Shown one piece after another: positions 47,466 to 59,500 of a stretch of 64,000 nt of DNA (the stretch's first letter is position 1; the number at the start of each line of letters is the position of its first letter). Location of the stretch: NCBI GenBank assembly GCA_037974665.1, contig CM075764.1, positions 118,730,325 to 118,794,324 of the forward strand. The letters run 5' to 3'. Source of the DNA: Ehretia macrophylla. Taxonomy: Eukaryota > Streptophyta > Magnoliopsida > Boraginales > Ehretiaceae. The translations under genes and the position numbers were made by a program. The notes beneath the pieces are model-generated. The model saw only the letters and a program-made list of their open reading frames with translations. It was not told the DNA's origin and made no database searches.

Positions 47466-48286
47466 TATGGAATTGTTAGTCGTCGTCAGTTGGCAATGTC
47501 TTCACATTGATTTCTTCTACGAGACAAATTTTTTTTGGTCCCTTAGGTTTTAAGAAAGGAACCTTTTGGTCCCTCAATTTTTAAAAAGTAATAATTTGAT
47601 TCATTTTAATATTAACTTTTTGTGATTTTGCTATTTTACCCTTGTATCATTTTCTCTCTCATGCATAGTATTAAAGACATGTTTGGAATATCACCAAAAA
47701 TTACCAAAAAATTCACAAAATGAGATTAAAGACACGTTTGGGATATCTCTTGCATAACCATTTTGGGTTCTCAAGTTAAAAAATAAAAGATGTTATTGTG
47801 GGTCAAAAGTAATTGTTAGCGAACAGTTATCAAGTTCAAAAATTATAATTTATTTTTGCGAACAGTTACTTTTGACCCATAATAACATCTCATATTTTTG
47901 AACTTGATAATTGTTCTATTTATTATTCTTTAACTGTGGTGGATGATGATGTTGAAGACATTTTGTAGAAATTGTATTTATTTTTTATTTTTTTTGGTTT
48001 GAACATGTATATTTTGTGAATTTTTTGGTTATTTTTGGTGATTTGTTCTAATTTTTGGTGATATCCCAAACGTGTTTCTAATGCCATGCAAGAGAGAAAA
48101 AATTGGTCCAAGGATAAAATAGAAAAATCACAAAAAGTTAACATTAAAATGGACCAAATGGTCACTTTTTAAAAGTTGAGGGACCAAAATGTTCTTTTTT
48201 CAAAATCTGAGGGACCAAAAGGTTTTATCTCGTAGAAGAAATCAATGTGAAGCCATTGCCAACTGACGGCGACTAACAATTCCATA
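47466..48286. mobile_element. Large foldback element (~820 bases)
   Basis: The left end TATGGAATTGTTAGTCGTCG is mirrored by 'CGGCGACTAACAATTCCATA' at the right. The arms, each about 350-400 bases, also share 'TTCACATTGATTTCTTCTAC' against its complement, and 'GTGATTTTGCTATTTTACCC' against 'GGATAAAATAGAAAAATCAC'. The loop is near 47830-47880. No coding region. Confidence 0.85.
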
Positions 48287-48341
48287 AACCTGAGGGACCA
48301 AAAGGTTCCTTTTACAAAACCTAAGTGCAAATTCTACATGC

Positions 48342-48419
48342 AGTGCAAATTCAACATCCGTTAATTTTTAGATAAATAATAGTGCAAATTCAACATCCGT
48401 TAATTTTTAGATAAATACA
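48342..48419. repeat. 39-base tandem duplication
   Basis: The unit beginning AGTGCAAATTCAACATCCGT occurs at 48342-48380 and 48381-48419, nearly identical. It lies in the small gap between two foldback elements. Confidence 0.9.
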
Positions 48420-48428
48420 TGATTATTA

Positions 48429-48843
48429 TGAAAAGAGTAAACAACTTAATAGCCCATGTATTTTGTCAAAAGTGTATAATATCTCTCTGTGTTTTAAAAT
48501 TTAACTGATTACCTTTCTGTGTTTTATAAAAGTAGCTGAATACCCTTTTGTGTTTTAGAAATAAGCTGATTACCCCCATGTGTTTTAAAAACGTAGCTGA
48601 ATAGTCTCCTGTGTTTTTAAAACATATAGGGTAATCAACTTATTTCTAAAACACAGGGGGGTATGCAACTATTTTTATAAAATACAGGGCGATAATTAGC
48701 TCCGTTCTAAAACATAGAGGGGTATTTAGCTACCTTTATAAAATACAGAAGGTTAATCAACAACGTTTTAAAATAAATGAGGGTATTGTACACTTTTGAA
48801 AAAAAATACAGGAGGATGTTAAGTCATTTACTCTTATGAAAAA
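48429..48843. mobile_element. Foldback element with internal short direct repeats
   Basis: The ends ATGAAAAGAGTAAACAACTT and 'AAGTCATTTACTCTTATGAA' are inverted copies, and 'GTCAAAAGTGTATAATA' pairs with 'TATTGTACACTTTTGA'. Each arm contains three to four copies of a roughly 45-base unit with 'TGTGTTTTAAAA..TAGCTGAATA' or its complement. The stem could therefore pair in several registers. Confidence 0.78.
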
Positions 48844-49865
48844 GATCAAAACTTCAGTAATAGTATTTATAGTTATATGTATGTATAGCTGAAATCAAAA
48901 AGACAGCAAAAATGCCAATGCCGGGAACTTGTTGCCAATGATGAAAAACATTGAAGGATGCTAGGGCTAGCAAGGAAAAAAAAGGAGAAGAAGGGCAAAG
49001 GAAGGAAAATGAAGAAGAAGAAGAAATGAAAAGAAAAAAAGGGCAAAGAAAGAATAAAAAGAAAAGAAAAGAAATAAATAAGGAAATTTTTTTTTCATCT
49101 TGCTTAGCCCTTGAATGGCCAAGTTAAGTGATTGTTGTTGCCTAATTTAGAAGAAGAAGTAATTGGTTTATATACAAGTGAAACTTGTGCAACAAATCAT
49201 TATATTAATTAGTAAATTAAGTAAAGTATCAAGCTTAATTTGGGAAAAGCCTTGCTTGCTATTTTAATTTTTTTTTTATCAATATTGGATCAAATTCAAG
49301 ATATGACTCTAAACAAGGATTCACACAAAACATGGAATTGCCCACACAATTAAGGGCGTGTTCATTATTTTTATAACAAGATGACTTACACATGATAGGA
49401 CTCTAAGAGATTTACATATCAATTACTACAGATATACATGTAAACAAGTGCTAAGTTATCTATACACTGCTATCCAATAGAGGTTGTTACAATGGCCCTT
49501 GACAATTATAGCTTATAAATATTATAAAGAACTACAATGCTTTGACGGATGCAATTAGATGTAAGTTGTAAGGTAGAGAAGCAACCTATAATGAGTTAAA
49601 GTAGGATCTAGTTAGATCTTTTTTCATCTTAGTGTTGATATATTACTATTTTATGGAGAGATGTGCGCTAATAAATTTGCATTATATGGATATAATTATT
49701 TCTAAAATGTTTTTTTCTTCACGTTTATATATATATGTAATCTTATTATAGTTTTTGCATTCTATTACTTCATTTTGATGCAAAAAATGCATTGTGATAG
49801 GGACCAAAGTGTCCACAAATACAGTCCGGTTTAGTGGCATATCAATTAGTTTGGTTTCTTGGATT

Positions 49866-50043
49866 TTAGCCAGACCTATTGCTTGCAACAAAATAACTAA
49901 TAAGGAAGGAGGAAGAGAGGCCGAGAGTACGATTAGCCAAAGCCTCAAATTGAGCTTGGTAATTGTCAATTATAATGGTTTGCAACAACTTAGCGAGAGC
50001 TCCTTGAGGATCATCGAACTCTGAAGGGCCAAATCGAATCTCT
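49866..50043 (-). pseudogene. Ty3/gypsy gag fragment ending at the CACTA terminus
   Basis: The minus-strand frame reads RFGPSEFDDPQGALAKLLQT and continues to YQAQFEALANRTLGLS, then a TAA at 49866-49868. This is the capsid-type retrotransposon gag domain (WW..F-RF..-L-Q-GTV-Y...FE pattern). It starts abruptly at base 50043, next to the CACTA terminal sequence, so it was probably split by that insertion. No LTR or pol was found nearby. Confidence 0.72.
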
Positions 50044-50084
50044 CACTATAAAAAATAAGCAAATTAACTACAGTTTTTTTATTA

Positions 50085-50345
50085 TACGCGGCAGTTTTGC
50101 AACTGTCGCGTATTTAAAGGCAACACAAAACCCAACTATCGCAAGACTGTCGCGCTATTGAGTGTCTCGGATAAAAATCCGCAACAGTGTACAAAACTGT
50201 CGCCTATTGTTAAAAACAATAGGCGACAGTTAAAGAAACCACCTCGTATGTTCTACAAACTTTTAATAGATGACGGTGGAGAGTCTATTCTTCCGCCGTC
50301 GCCTATTGTGTTTGTTTGTTTTTTTTTTGCTTTCTCTAAGGTGAC
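50085..50345. repeat. CACTA subterminal repeats
   Basis: The motif ACTGTCGC or its complement GCGACAGT appears near 50104, 50146, 50187 and 50222, with variants near 50297 and 50341. Some are paired as a hairpin (CTGTCGCCTATTGT... ACAATAGGCGACAG at 50188-50228). Such arrays bind the transposase in this superfamily. Confidence 0.7.
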
Positions 50346-50887
50346 AGTTGATGGAACCACCACCTATAATCCTTTTTCATTTTTTTTTGGCCTTTTTGTT
50401 GCATATTATGGTATTTTATTTATAATAGCCCTTCGTAAAGAATTTAAGAGCTTTACAAACAATTAGATTCATTTGCTAGGAGTTTGCTCACTAAAAACTG
50501 GAAGAAAAAGAAATTATAGCAACATCATGGCTTCAGTCTATTAACACTAGCTGCCCATAGCAATTAATAGTTCAAACACAGAATTACAACATGTCTAGCA
50601 AAAATAAACCAAAATACAATTTACTCTAAATCATCAACAACTTGTTTTACAGTAAGTTTGGAGTATAGCAAAACAAGGTCTCTGTCAAAAATTATAGCAA
50701 GTCTTGCAAAATTACAGCATCTTTTCAATGTCTTCAAGTGTCTTCATTTCCATTGCCATATTCTATGCCAACCTAAATCAGAGAAGAGAATTAGCAAAAA
50801 CAAAGAAATTTAAAGCAAATGCTAACTCAAACAGTTCAGATTTAAAGAAAGTAATAAAGGGCACAAAGAGGTGTCATGTCTTCTTTC

Positions 50888-51151
50888 TCATACCTGTGCA
50901 ACAAGCGAGTCTAACATTTTCTGTAGTTGATTCACTTTAGCCGCTAACTTGGCCCGTTCATCCCGCTCGACAGCTATTAGGGTGTCTCGCTCGACCCTCT
51001 CAGCTGCTAATAAGGAAACTCTCTCAGCGCGCTTTGCAGCTAATAAGGCATCTCGTTTAGCGCGCTCAACAGCTAACTCAGCTTCTAAACGACGTACATC
51101 TGATGTACCTTGCTCCTTACGACCAAAGAATGTCGAAGGGGTAGGTCCCAT
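50888..51151 (-). pseudogene. Coiled-coil C-terminal remnant of a CACTA second protein
   Basis: An 87-residue frame starting MGPTPSTFFGRKEQGTSDVR is followed by heptad-like repeats of ERxERxxLLAA type, strongly helical and coiled coil. Such tails occur at the C-terminus of plant En/Spm TnpA-like proteins (Transposase_24 group). It lies directly after the truncated transposase, so a deletion has removed what lay between. Confidence 0.5.
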
Positions 51152-51166
51152 CCCTACCCCTCTAAC

Positions 51167-53144
51167 TCAACCAGGATGTTCGAGCCCACGTACCTCACGA
51201 AGAACCAGATTTTCATTGGGTAGTTCCATATGATGAAGTTTGTGTTGTATTTCCATATATTTCAAGTCATAGTGTGCCTTTGGATCATATTTACTTTTTC
51301 CTTTAATGTTCAACAATGTTCCAAGCACATTTTCACATATATTTTTCTCGATATGCATGACGTCAAGATTATGACGTATTATATTGAACTCCCAATAAGG
51401 AAATTTAAAGAAAATGCTCTTTTTTTTCCATGACATTGACTCACTAACAGCCTCATCACCTCCCTCAATTTCTGGCTCATCAGAAGAGTCATCTACGAGA
51501 ATTGTAACTCTCGTTCTCTTCCTTTTAGAGGTGCTTGCCTCATTCCTCGTATTCACTACAGAGTCATCAATTTAACCAATTCCTTGCAACTGCCTTAACG
51601 CATCTAAACCTGATAATGTCTTCGATGCTATCCTCCATTCCTCAGACCCATCAAATTTATCTTTTTGTGCTCGAAACTTGTGTGACTCACTCAACCATCG
51701 ACGATGCCTTAAATAACAATACTTGTGTCCATTATGTAACCACCTCGATTCTGTCATATTTGCACAACATGGACATGCTTTATTTTCTCTAGTGCTCCAA
51801 CCTGATAAGTAAGCATATGCTGAGAAAATCATTTATAGTCCACATTAAGTTGGCTCGCATCGTAAAATATTGTTTACTTCTTGCATCATATGTTCGGACG
51901 CCTTTTCACAATTGTAGTAACTCATCTATAAGTGGTTGAATAAAAATATCTATTTTGTCTCCTAGGGCCTCTTTTCTAAGGATGATCATTGACAGAATTA
52001 ATGAATATTGTTTCATACACATCCACAACAGTAAATTGTACACCATCATAACTACAGGCCATATGCTATATGTATTGTTCATCAATCTGAATGGATTAAA
52101 ACCATCGCTAGCTAATGCAAGTTTAACATTCCGAGGATCACTAGCAAAATCAGGATATCTTTGATCAAAGGTCTTCCAAGCATACGAATCAGCAGGATGC
52201 CTTAAAAGTCCGTCCTTCTTGCAACCTTTGTCATGCCATATCATCGAAAAAGATGTATTTGGTGACATATACAATCTTTGTAACCTCGGGATTAATGGAA
52301 AGTATCTCATAACTTTACAAGCAGACTTTTTCTTTATGTGTCTTCTTTCACTAACATCATGACCTTGTGGCCAACGAAAATAATTACAAATATGACAGGA
52401 TTGTTGCGCTGCTCTCTCACCCCTACACAATATACAATTATTCAGGCATACGTCAATGTTTTCATACCCTAAACCCAAAGCATTTGTTATCTTCTTTGCT
52501 TCATATAAAGTTTTTGGAATATTCGATTCTGGAAATTGTTGTTTCAAGAATTTAAGAAGCATGCCAACTGATTTTTCACTCCATTTGTAGTAGGATTTTA
52601 AGTGCATGAGTTGGACTGTAAATGACAATATTGTTGATGTGGATCCATGATAAAGTTCCTGATTACTTTCTTGGAAGAATTTAAAAAATCTCATAGATTC
52701 TTCATGAGAACCATCTTCAGTTTGAATGTGAGGCTCAACATTAGGATCACCGTCACCCTCAACCTCATTACTTTTTTCACCCTCTACATTTTCATTCATT
52801 GCATTTGATATGTCGTGAATCTCAAATGCATCCCTCACTAAGTCGTGCATATGGCAATCCCATTCAAGTGGACTATCGTGTGGTGGGTTTATATCATCAT
52901 CATCATTTGGAAAATCCTCCCCATGGAAAACCCACAAAGTATACCCTTTTGTCATCCCTTTGTAGACTACATGATCCCTCACATCGTCACGATTTTGCCA
53001 TAGACGATTGGCGCACTCAACACAAGGGCACAAAATATTCCCACTAGGTGTATCTGTATGACTACATGCAAAATCGAGAAATCTCTCCAAACCAAGAAGG
53101 TATTGATTGCTATATCGTGGCTTTGTCATCCAACTTTTATCCAT
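51167..53144 (-). pseudogene. Degenerate CACTA transposase (TNP2 / Transposase_21)
   Basis: On the minus strand it starts MDKSWMTKPRYSNQYLLGLE (53144) with a transposase-associated N-terminal domain including CPCVECAN. The TNP2 domain follows (HICNYFRWPQGHDV..., then KTFDQRYPDFASDPRNVKLALASDGFNPF) up to a stop at 51906. It resumes in another frame at 51832-51572 (CPCCANMTESRW...) and again at 51556-51167 with NIIRHNLDVMHIEKNICENV, the start of the DUF4218 part. Several frame breaks, and the 3' half is missing. Not functional. Confidence 0.88.
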
Positions 53145-53315
53145 TGTTATATATATAACAACAAAACCAATAAAAACAAACCTGACAAACTTATAAGGTC
53201 TAGAACAAAAGGGAAAGAGAAAGAGAGAAAGTTACTAACTTTTTTGAGAGGTAAAGAGAGAGAGTTACTAACAAAAAGCTAGAGTAGTTAAAATCACATG
53301 AATTATATAATAGTG

Positions 53316-53985
53316 TTTTCTTGAATTTAACATAATATTATTCAGTTGCAGAAAAAGATGGACTAGTTGTGGCATTATTGTAATTGTCTGGTTAACATGA
53401 TTGTATGACATATACTTTGAAACCTTAAAATAGTATTCAATTCAACAAACCAAATGAGTCATCGATCAATTCAACAACAGTTTTCTTCAGCCAAAAATGA
53501 TACAAGGCATTGATAGAACACATGAGATTTGTATATGATATGTAGAAGAAAACATTTAATAGAAGTTCATCCAATCAGTAGAACAAAATCAAGTCATGAA
53601 TAGAACACACGAGATTTGTGAAGCTTTAGACATTTTGTAAATATACAAGGATGATAATTAATTACCAGATTGCAAGCAGTTGTAAGCTTCTGAAACCTGC
53701 ATAAGACACGAGATTTGTGAAGCTTTTTGCATTTATACGTTAAAATTCATAGCAATGAAACTATGCATATACTATTACATAAAAGACTGGATGAGAATTT
53801 TTCATGTATATGCGTATACCAGGTTGTGCAAGTATATAAAATTATCAAAGTTTTCACTTAAAAGTAAAACAGAACGATCACTTTAAAAGATGAGTTTAAA
53901 CCTTGATATTGAAAATGGACAAAAATCTTCTACAAGTATATAAAGTTATAAACTTATCAAAGTTTTCACTTAAAAGTAAACCAGT
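53316..53985. other. Spacer between CACTA remnant and Tekay-like element
   Basis: No gene. 'CACGAGATTTGTGAAGCTTT' occurs near 53608 and 53706. 'TTATCAAAGTTTTCACTTAAAAGTAAA' occurs near 53844 and again at 53955, just before the retrotransposon. Confidence 0.5.
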
Positions 53986-56259
53986 TGTAATACCCGAGCC
54001 CGGAATGTGGAATTTTCTTGATTATCTTTCTGGAAATTATATTTCTTAAATTCTTTGAGATTTAATTGTTACTTCTTTGTTGTCATAAAGTGCATTGCAT
54101 TTCGGGAGCGATAGCTAGAGAGTGTTTTCTAGTCCTCAGCAAATAGTGAAACTAGTACTTAGATGCCTTAAATTTTATATTTTATATGTTGTTAGATAGA
54201 ATTAAGTTGGTGATGTTTATTATTAGCTTAAAAATGCATGAAAATAAGTCTAATTGACCAATTTTAAGTTATTTGACCAAGTGCTTTGACCTTTTGACCA
54301 AGTTATCACCTTATAAGCTTAAAACAAAGCAAAAAAAAAAAAAAAATTAAAGCTGAAATCAAGAGAGCAGGCCGAGAGTTTGAAGAGAAAAAAAAAACAT
54401 TTCAAATATTCAAAAATTCAAATCTTCGCGTGAGCTCGTGCGGGGTGGTTTCCGAGGCAACCAGCATTGTTTTCCTAGCGACTAGGAGTGCCTAAGGTGA
54501 GGGAAGCACGTTATTTGTGCATTTAAATGTTATGTATGTCAACTTTTTGATTTTTAGATTTTATTCGTAGATTGTTGTTTTAATCGTTTTGAAGCTTCTA
54601 GAATGTTCCTTGACAATTGTAGAACATGTATTTATAGCTTTTTAACATTTTCTGTGGTTGAATGTTGAGATTGTAATTTAAATGTCAATTGAATAGTAAT
54701 TTGTGAATAGTAAACCCTTGAAATGATAAAGTTGCGCTGTTATGCTTTCTGTTGATGTGGAAATGTGCTAGGTATGCTAGAATGCCTAAATGCATGGTTT
54801 GTTTAGGTTGCGTAATGAAAAAAACGAGAAATATGCCTTGGTGAAAGTCGGGGTCGTTTAGGTCGAGTTTGGCATTTTCTCGTTTTGCATGTTGGCATTG
54901 TTTCGGGAGGTCATGGAAGCACTTTTGGTGCGATTATGGCGTTGGTTGGGTGTTTGGTTAGTATAGTTGTAGTTCAAACGAGCAAAGGGAGAAATCGGGG
55001 CTTTGTGTGAATTCTAAGGTAAAGTAGGGTTTCGGGGTCTTTAGACGTGACTTATGGTAACCTAGGAGGATTGGTGAAGTCGGTTTCCAAAACTCGTGGC
55101 TCGTTTGGAAATAGTGGCGTTTTGATAGTTGGGGTCGATTTGTGATTTTGCTTGGTTTCTTGATATTATGCCTATAGAATGTTTAAAATAGCTTGATATG
55201 CTTGTTAGAGTTGATTTGGTTGAAATGTTTATCAATTGTTGCTATTGCGTGCGAGAGTAACCTACTTTGTTATTCTATCACGTGTGGCTTTATTACTCGA
55301 TTGTTGCATTGTATATTGTATTGCATTCATAGAGTCAGGGCGGTGTGATGGGCCTCTCTGGGTAGCCTCGGGTTGCCAGTGTTGGTTGCTCTAGCTCTGT
55401 GTCCTATTCCCTCTTCTCGCTTGGGTTACCTTCTAGGGAGATTTGGGTCGTAGATTGATGGATACTTCCGGGGTATTCCAAACTGGTGTTATAAGGTGGT
55501 TTGGGCCGGCGCGTCGTCATTGAATTCGTGATTGAAAGTTGCTCGTGAAAAGAGTACCGTATCCTTTGAATGAGTATTTATAGTTTTAATGTTTGCCTTG
55601 CTTTATTGATGGCTTTGTTGTATCTTGATATGATATTTGTATGAATTGCTTGACTAATTGCATTGCATGCTCCTCTCATCTCCGTCCTTGAGACCAATTG
55701 CCCTCGCTGAGCAATAGTTTTTCCTCATTCCTTTCTATACTATATTTTTACAGGAGTAGTTGAAGCAGACCCTATTGAGGTAATAGAGGAAGAGGAGCAG
55801 GTGGAGGTGTTTACGTGATAGCACTTCTTTGCTTTGCTGGTGGTTGGTTGCCAGACTTTTGTGCGAGCCATGCTTGATGTGTTTAATGCTTGGTTGTCGC
55901 TTTATTTTGAGGCTTATAGCCTTGTATGTAGTTCTATTTTGAGACCTTAATGGTTTTTATTGTAAAGGTTTAAAGATTGTAAAGTTATACTCTTATGACT
56001 AGTAAAGAATTGCATACTAATGGTTAAATGTTTAGTGGCATAAATACTTGTGTAGTATGCATGACATTTTGGTTTGGGAAGTTGGTTAATAAGAAGATGT
56101 ACGTTTTTAAAGGAAGTTGGCTTGTTTTAATTGTTTTTATGGCTTTCGCAAGTATTATGTTGATTTTAGGGTTTTCGGAACGTCCACGGTACAGAGGAGA
56201 CTCCGTCCGTGTGTCAGGTTCGGGCTTGGCCTTTTGCGGGGACGGGTCAGGGCGTGACA
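53986..56259 (+). repeat. 5' LTR of Tekay-like element
   Basis: 2,274 bases, direct repeat of 61203-63477, starting TG and ending CA. Open frames inside it are not genes. Confidence 0.95.
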
Positions 56260-56267
56260 TCTTTAGG

Positions 56268-56279
56268 TGGTATCAGAGC
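56268..56279 (+). other. Primer-binding site (initiator tRNA-Met)
   Basis: TGGTATCAGAGC, eight bases after the 5' LTR, is the classic plant site complementary to the 3' end of initiator tRNA-Met. Confidence 0.92.
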
Positions 56280-56571
56280 ATGATAGTCTTGCATGAGCCG
56301 GGATATGTTTCTCGGTCTGTGGGGTAAAGGTCCAAAATGCTGAGTGTTATTGTATGATTGTTAAGTGGAAAGAAAATGTTATAGCATGACTTTGTGAACT
56401 TAGAGTTCTTATGTGTTTAAAGTGAATTAGTTTGGCATGTCAATCTTGTGTTATGTGAATTGCGTGTTAGAATGTTTGATTGTTATTGACTTGAGTGTTA
56501 TCTAATCTTATGTGCTATATTTCTGTCTATAAACTGCTTTTAAATATTACAAGCTATTGTGAATTGCTACT

Positions 56572-59500
56572 ATGCCGCCACGTCGTGGTACTCAAGGTCT
56601 AGGGGCAGATGAAGAGGCAGCAGAACAGGGTCAGCAACCGTTGCCTGAGCAGTTTATTGCTACTATGACTATAGCAGTTGACCGGATTACACAGGTACTG
56701 CATGAGCAGAGGCAGGACATGAATAATAATCCCCAGGGAAATCAAGCTAATCCTGGTGGACAGGGGTATAGGGTTGAGAATAACCAGTTGGAGAAATTCT
56801 TGAGGCACGAGCCGGGAAAGTTCTTTGGCGAGCCGGATGATGAGGCAGCCGAGAGATGGATTAACCGCGTTGAGAAGATTTTCACCACTTTGAGGTACAC
56901 TGATGAGGCAAGAATAGATTATGCATCATTCCTGTTTGAGGGCGACGCAGAGCAGTGGTGGAATACTGTTAGATTGAGGTGGGATTGTGAGGATGTTCCA
57001 CATTTATGGGATGATTTTGTAATGAGTTTCGGGACAAGTATATTCCCGAGATGGCTATGGAAAGGCGGGAAGATGAGTTTGTGGCCCTGAAGCAGGGAAA
57101 CATGACTGTTGCACAGTAAGAGGCTAGGTTTGTCAGCCTGTCGAGGTATATGCCCGAGCTGGTACGGCCAGCTAGGATGATGATTCATAGGTTTGTTCGT
57201 GGGCTGAGAATGGATATTCAGTTGCATTTGACTGGGCAGACCTATACTACTTTTCCCGAGGCATTCCAAGCAGCCTCGAAGTTTGAGAAACGGAAGGTTG
57301 AGATGATAGCTAAGAGCAGTCAGCCGAGTAAGAAAAAAAATTTTGGGCCAGAGCAGCCAGAGTCAGCCGAGGCAGTATCAGACTTCTGCACAGGTTCCTC
57401 AGCAACGTCCGTATCAGCCACAGCATCAGATTCAGGCTAGGCCAGCTGTGACTAGACCCCAGCAGGGAGGTACAGTTCCTACTACTACCAGAGCCCCCGT
57501 ACCTACAGGAAACATTGTTGTAAGGCAAAATCAGCAGTGTAACTTTTGTAATTGATCGGGGCATATTGAGGCTAATTGTTGGAGAAAGAGTGGTAAATGC
57601 ACTGGTTGTGGGAGTGATGACCATAGGGTGAGAGATTGCCCTAAGTATAGGAATGTTCAGGGCCGTACTGGAGGCCAGGGTGTTCAGAATAGGGCTGCAG
57701 GTGCAGGTCCAGCACAGAGGGTTCAGGCTAGAGTCTTTGCACTGGATGCAGAAGAGCTACCCGATACTACAGCTATAGTGGAAGGTACCTTTCTTCTCAA
57801 TACTCAGCCAGTTAAAGTTTTGATTGATCCCGGAGCTATACATTCGTTTATAACTCCTGCATGTGCACGATCTGTGAATGTTTGCATTGATAAACTGCCG
57901 CATGAAGTTGAAGTTAGTATGCCTTTGGGTGCAAAATTTGTTACTGAGTCTATTTACAAATCTTGTGATATATGTATTGAGAACCGTAAATTTCCTGCTG
58001 ATTTAATTATAATGCCATTCCATGACTTTGAAATCATTTTGGGAATGGATTGGTTGGGGAAGTATTATGTTCAGTTGGATTGTAGAACAAAGATTGTTTA
58101 TCTTCAGGTTCCTGACCTACCGGTACTGGAGATTGTTGGGAACTGCAGAGCTGCCCGAATTCCTCTTTTATCATCGATCAAGACTTCTAAGTTGTTGAAT
58201 AAATGTTGTGAAGCTTACTTAGCTTATTTGATCAATCAGCCTACTGATAAGTTGAATTTGAATGAGGTTCCGATTGTTAAAGACTTCCCTGGTGTATTTC
58301 CTGAGGAATTACCGGGTTTACCACCGGATAGGGAGATTGAGTTTGTGATTGATCTTGTACCAGGAACTGCGCCAATTTCTAGAAGTCCTTATAGAATAGC
58401 ATCGGCTGAACTTCAAGAATTAAAAATTCAGCTTCAGAACTTGCTTGAGAAAGGGTTTATACAACCTAGTTCTTCGCCGTGGGGTGCACCTGTGTTGTTT
58501 GTGAGAAAGAAAGACGGCACGCTACGGTTATGTATTGATTACAGGGGACTTAATCAAGTCACGATTAAGAACAAATACCCCTTGCCGTTGATTGAAGAAT
58601 TGTTTGACCAGTTGCAGGGTGTGAGTGTTTACTCCAAATTTGATTTGAGGCAGGGTTACTATCAACTTAGGATTCGGAGTGACGATATACCAAAGACGGC
58701 ATTCAGGACTAGATATGGCCACTATGAATTTGTTGTGTTGCCGTTTGGTTTGACGAATGCACCAGCCGCATTCATGGACTTGATGCAAAGGGTTTTTTGA
58801 CCTTATCTTGATCAATTTGTCGTAATCTTTATTGACGACATTTTAGTGTACTCGAAGAATGAGGCCGAACATGAACAACACTTGAAGATTGTGCTACAGA
58901 CTTTGCAAGAAAACAAACTTTTTGCTAAATTCAGCAAGTATGAATTTTGGTTGAATCAGATATCATTTTTAGGCCATATCATTTCATATCAAGGAATTTC
59001 AGTGGACCCAGCTAAGATTGAAGTTGTTTCATCTTGGAAGAGACCTGAAACGGTGTCAGAGATTCGGAGTTTTCTTGGGTTGGCAGGTTACTATCGGAGG
59101 TTTGTTAAAGACTTTTCCAAAATTTCTGGACCTTTAAGCCAGTTGACTCGAAAGAAAGTTACTTACAACTGGGATGTCAAATGTGAATCCAGTTTCCAAG
59201 AATTGAAGAAGAGACTAACTACAGCTCCTATACTAGCTTTACCTGAGGGAACAGAGAACTTTGTTGTTTACAGTGATGCATCTAAGGAAGGATTGGGCTG
59301 TGTTTTAATGCAGAATGGTAAGGTGATTGCCTATGCTTCTAGGAAGTTGAAACCATATGAAGTCAATTACCCTACACATGATCTTGAGTTAGCTGCAGTT
59401 GTGTTTGCTTTGAAGAAGTGGCGTCATTACTTGTGGGGTAGCAGATTTGAAATTTTTACTGACCACAAGAGTCTCAAGTATTTGTTTTCACAGAAGGATC

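Larger units (their letters stand above)
50044..53315 (-). mobile_element. CACTA (En/Spm) DNA transposon, internally deleted; right end tentative
   Basis: The left terminus is CACTATAAAAAATAAGC at 50044. Subterminal repeats follow, then remnants of the transposase genes on the minus strand. The right end may be AATTATATAATAGTG, ending at 53315. Its reverse begins CACTATTATATAA and fits the left end only partly, and the flanking triplets (TCT and TTT) do not match exactly. The true right end could lie further right, beyond the 53986-63477 retrotransposon, or be lost. Confidence 0.75.

Noticed and set aside
50158..50466. 102-codon plus-strand frame
   Set aside because: It lies in CACTA subterminal repeats and is not a gene.
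51230..53047. Several plus-strand frames across the CACTA region
   Set aside because: They are antisense shadows of the minus-strand transposase remnant, which has clear domain motifs.
56028..56327. Frames inside the Tekay-like LTRs, repeated at 63291-63488
   Set aside because: They are LTR sequence present twice, with no known domain.
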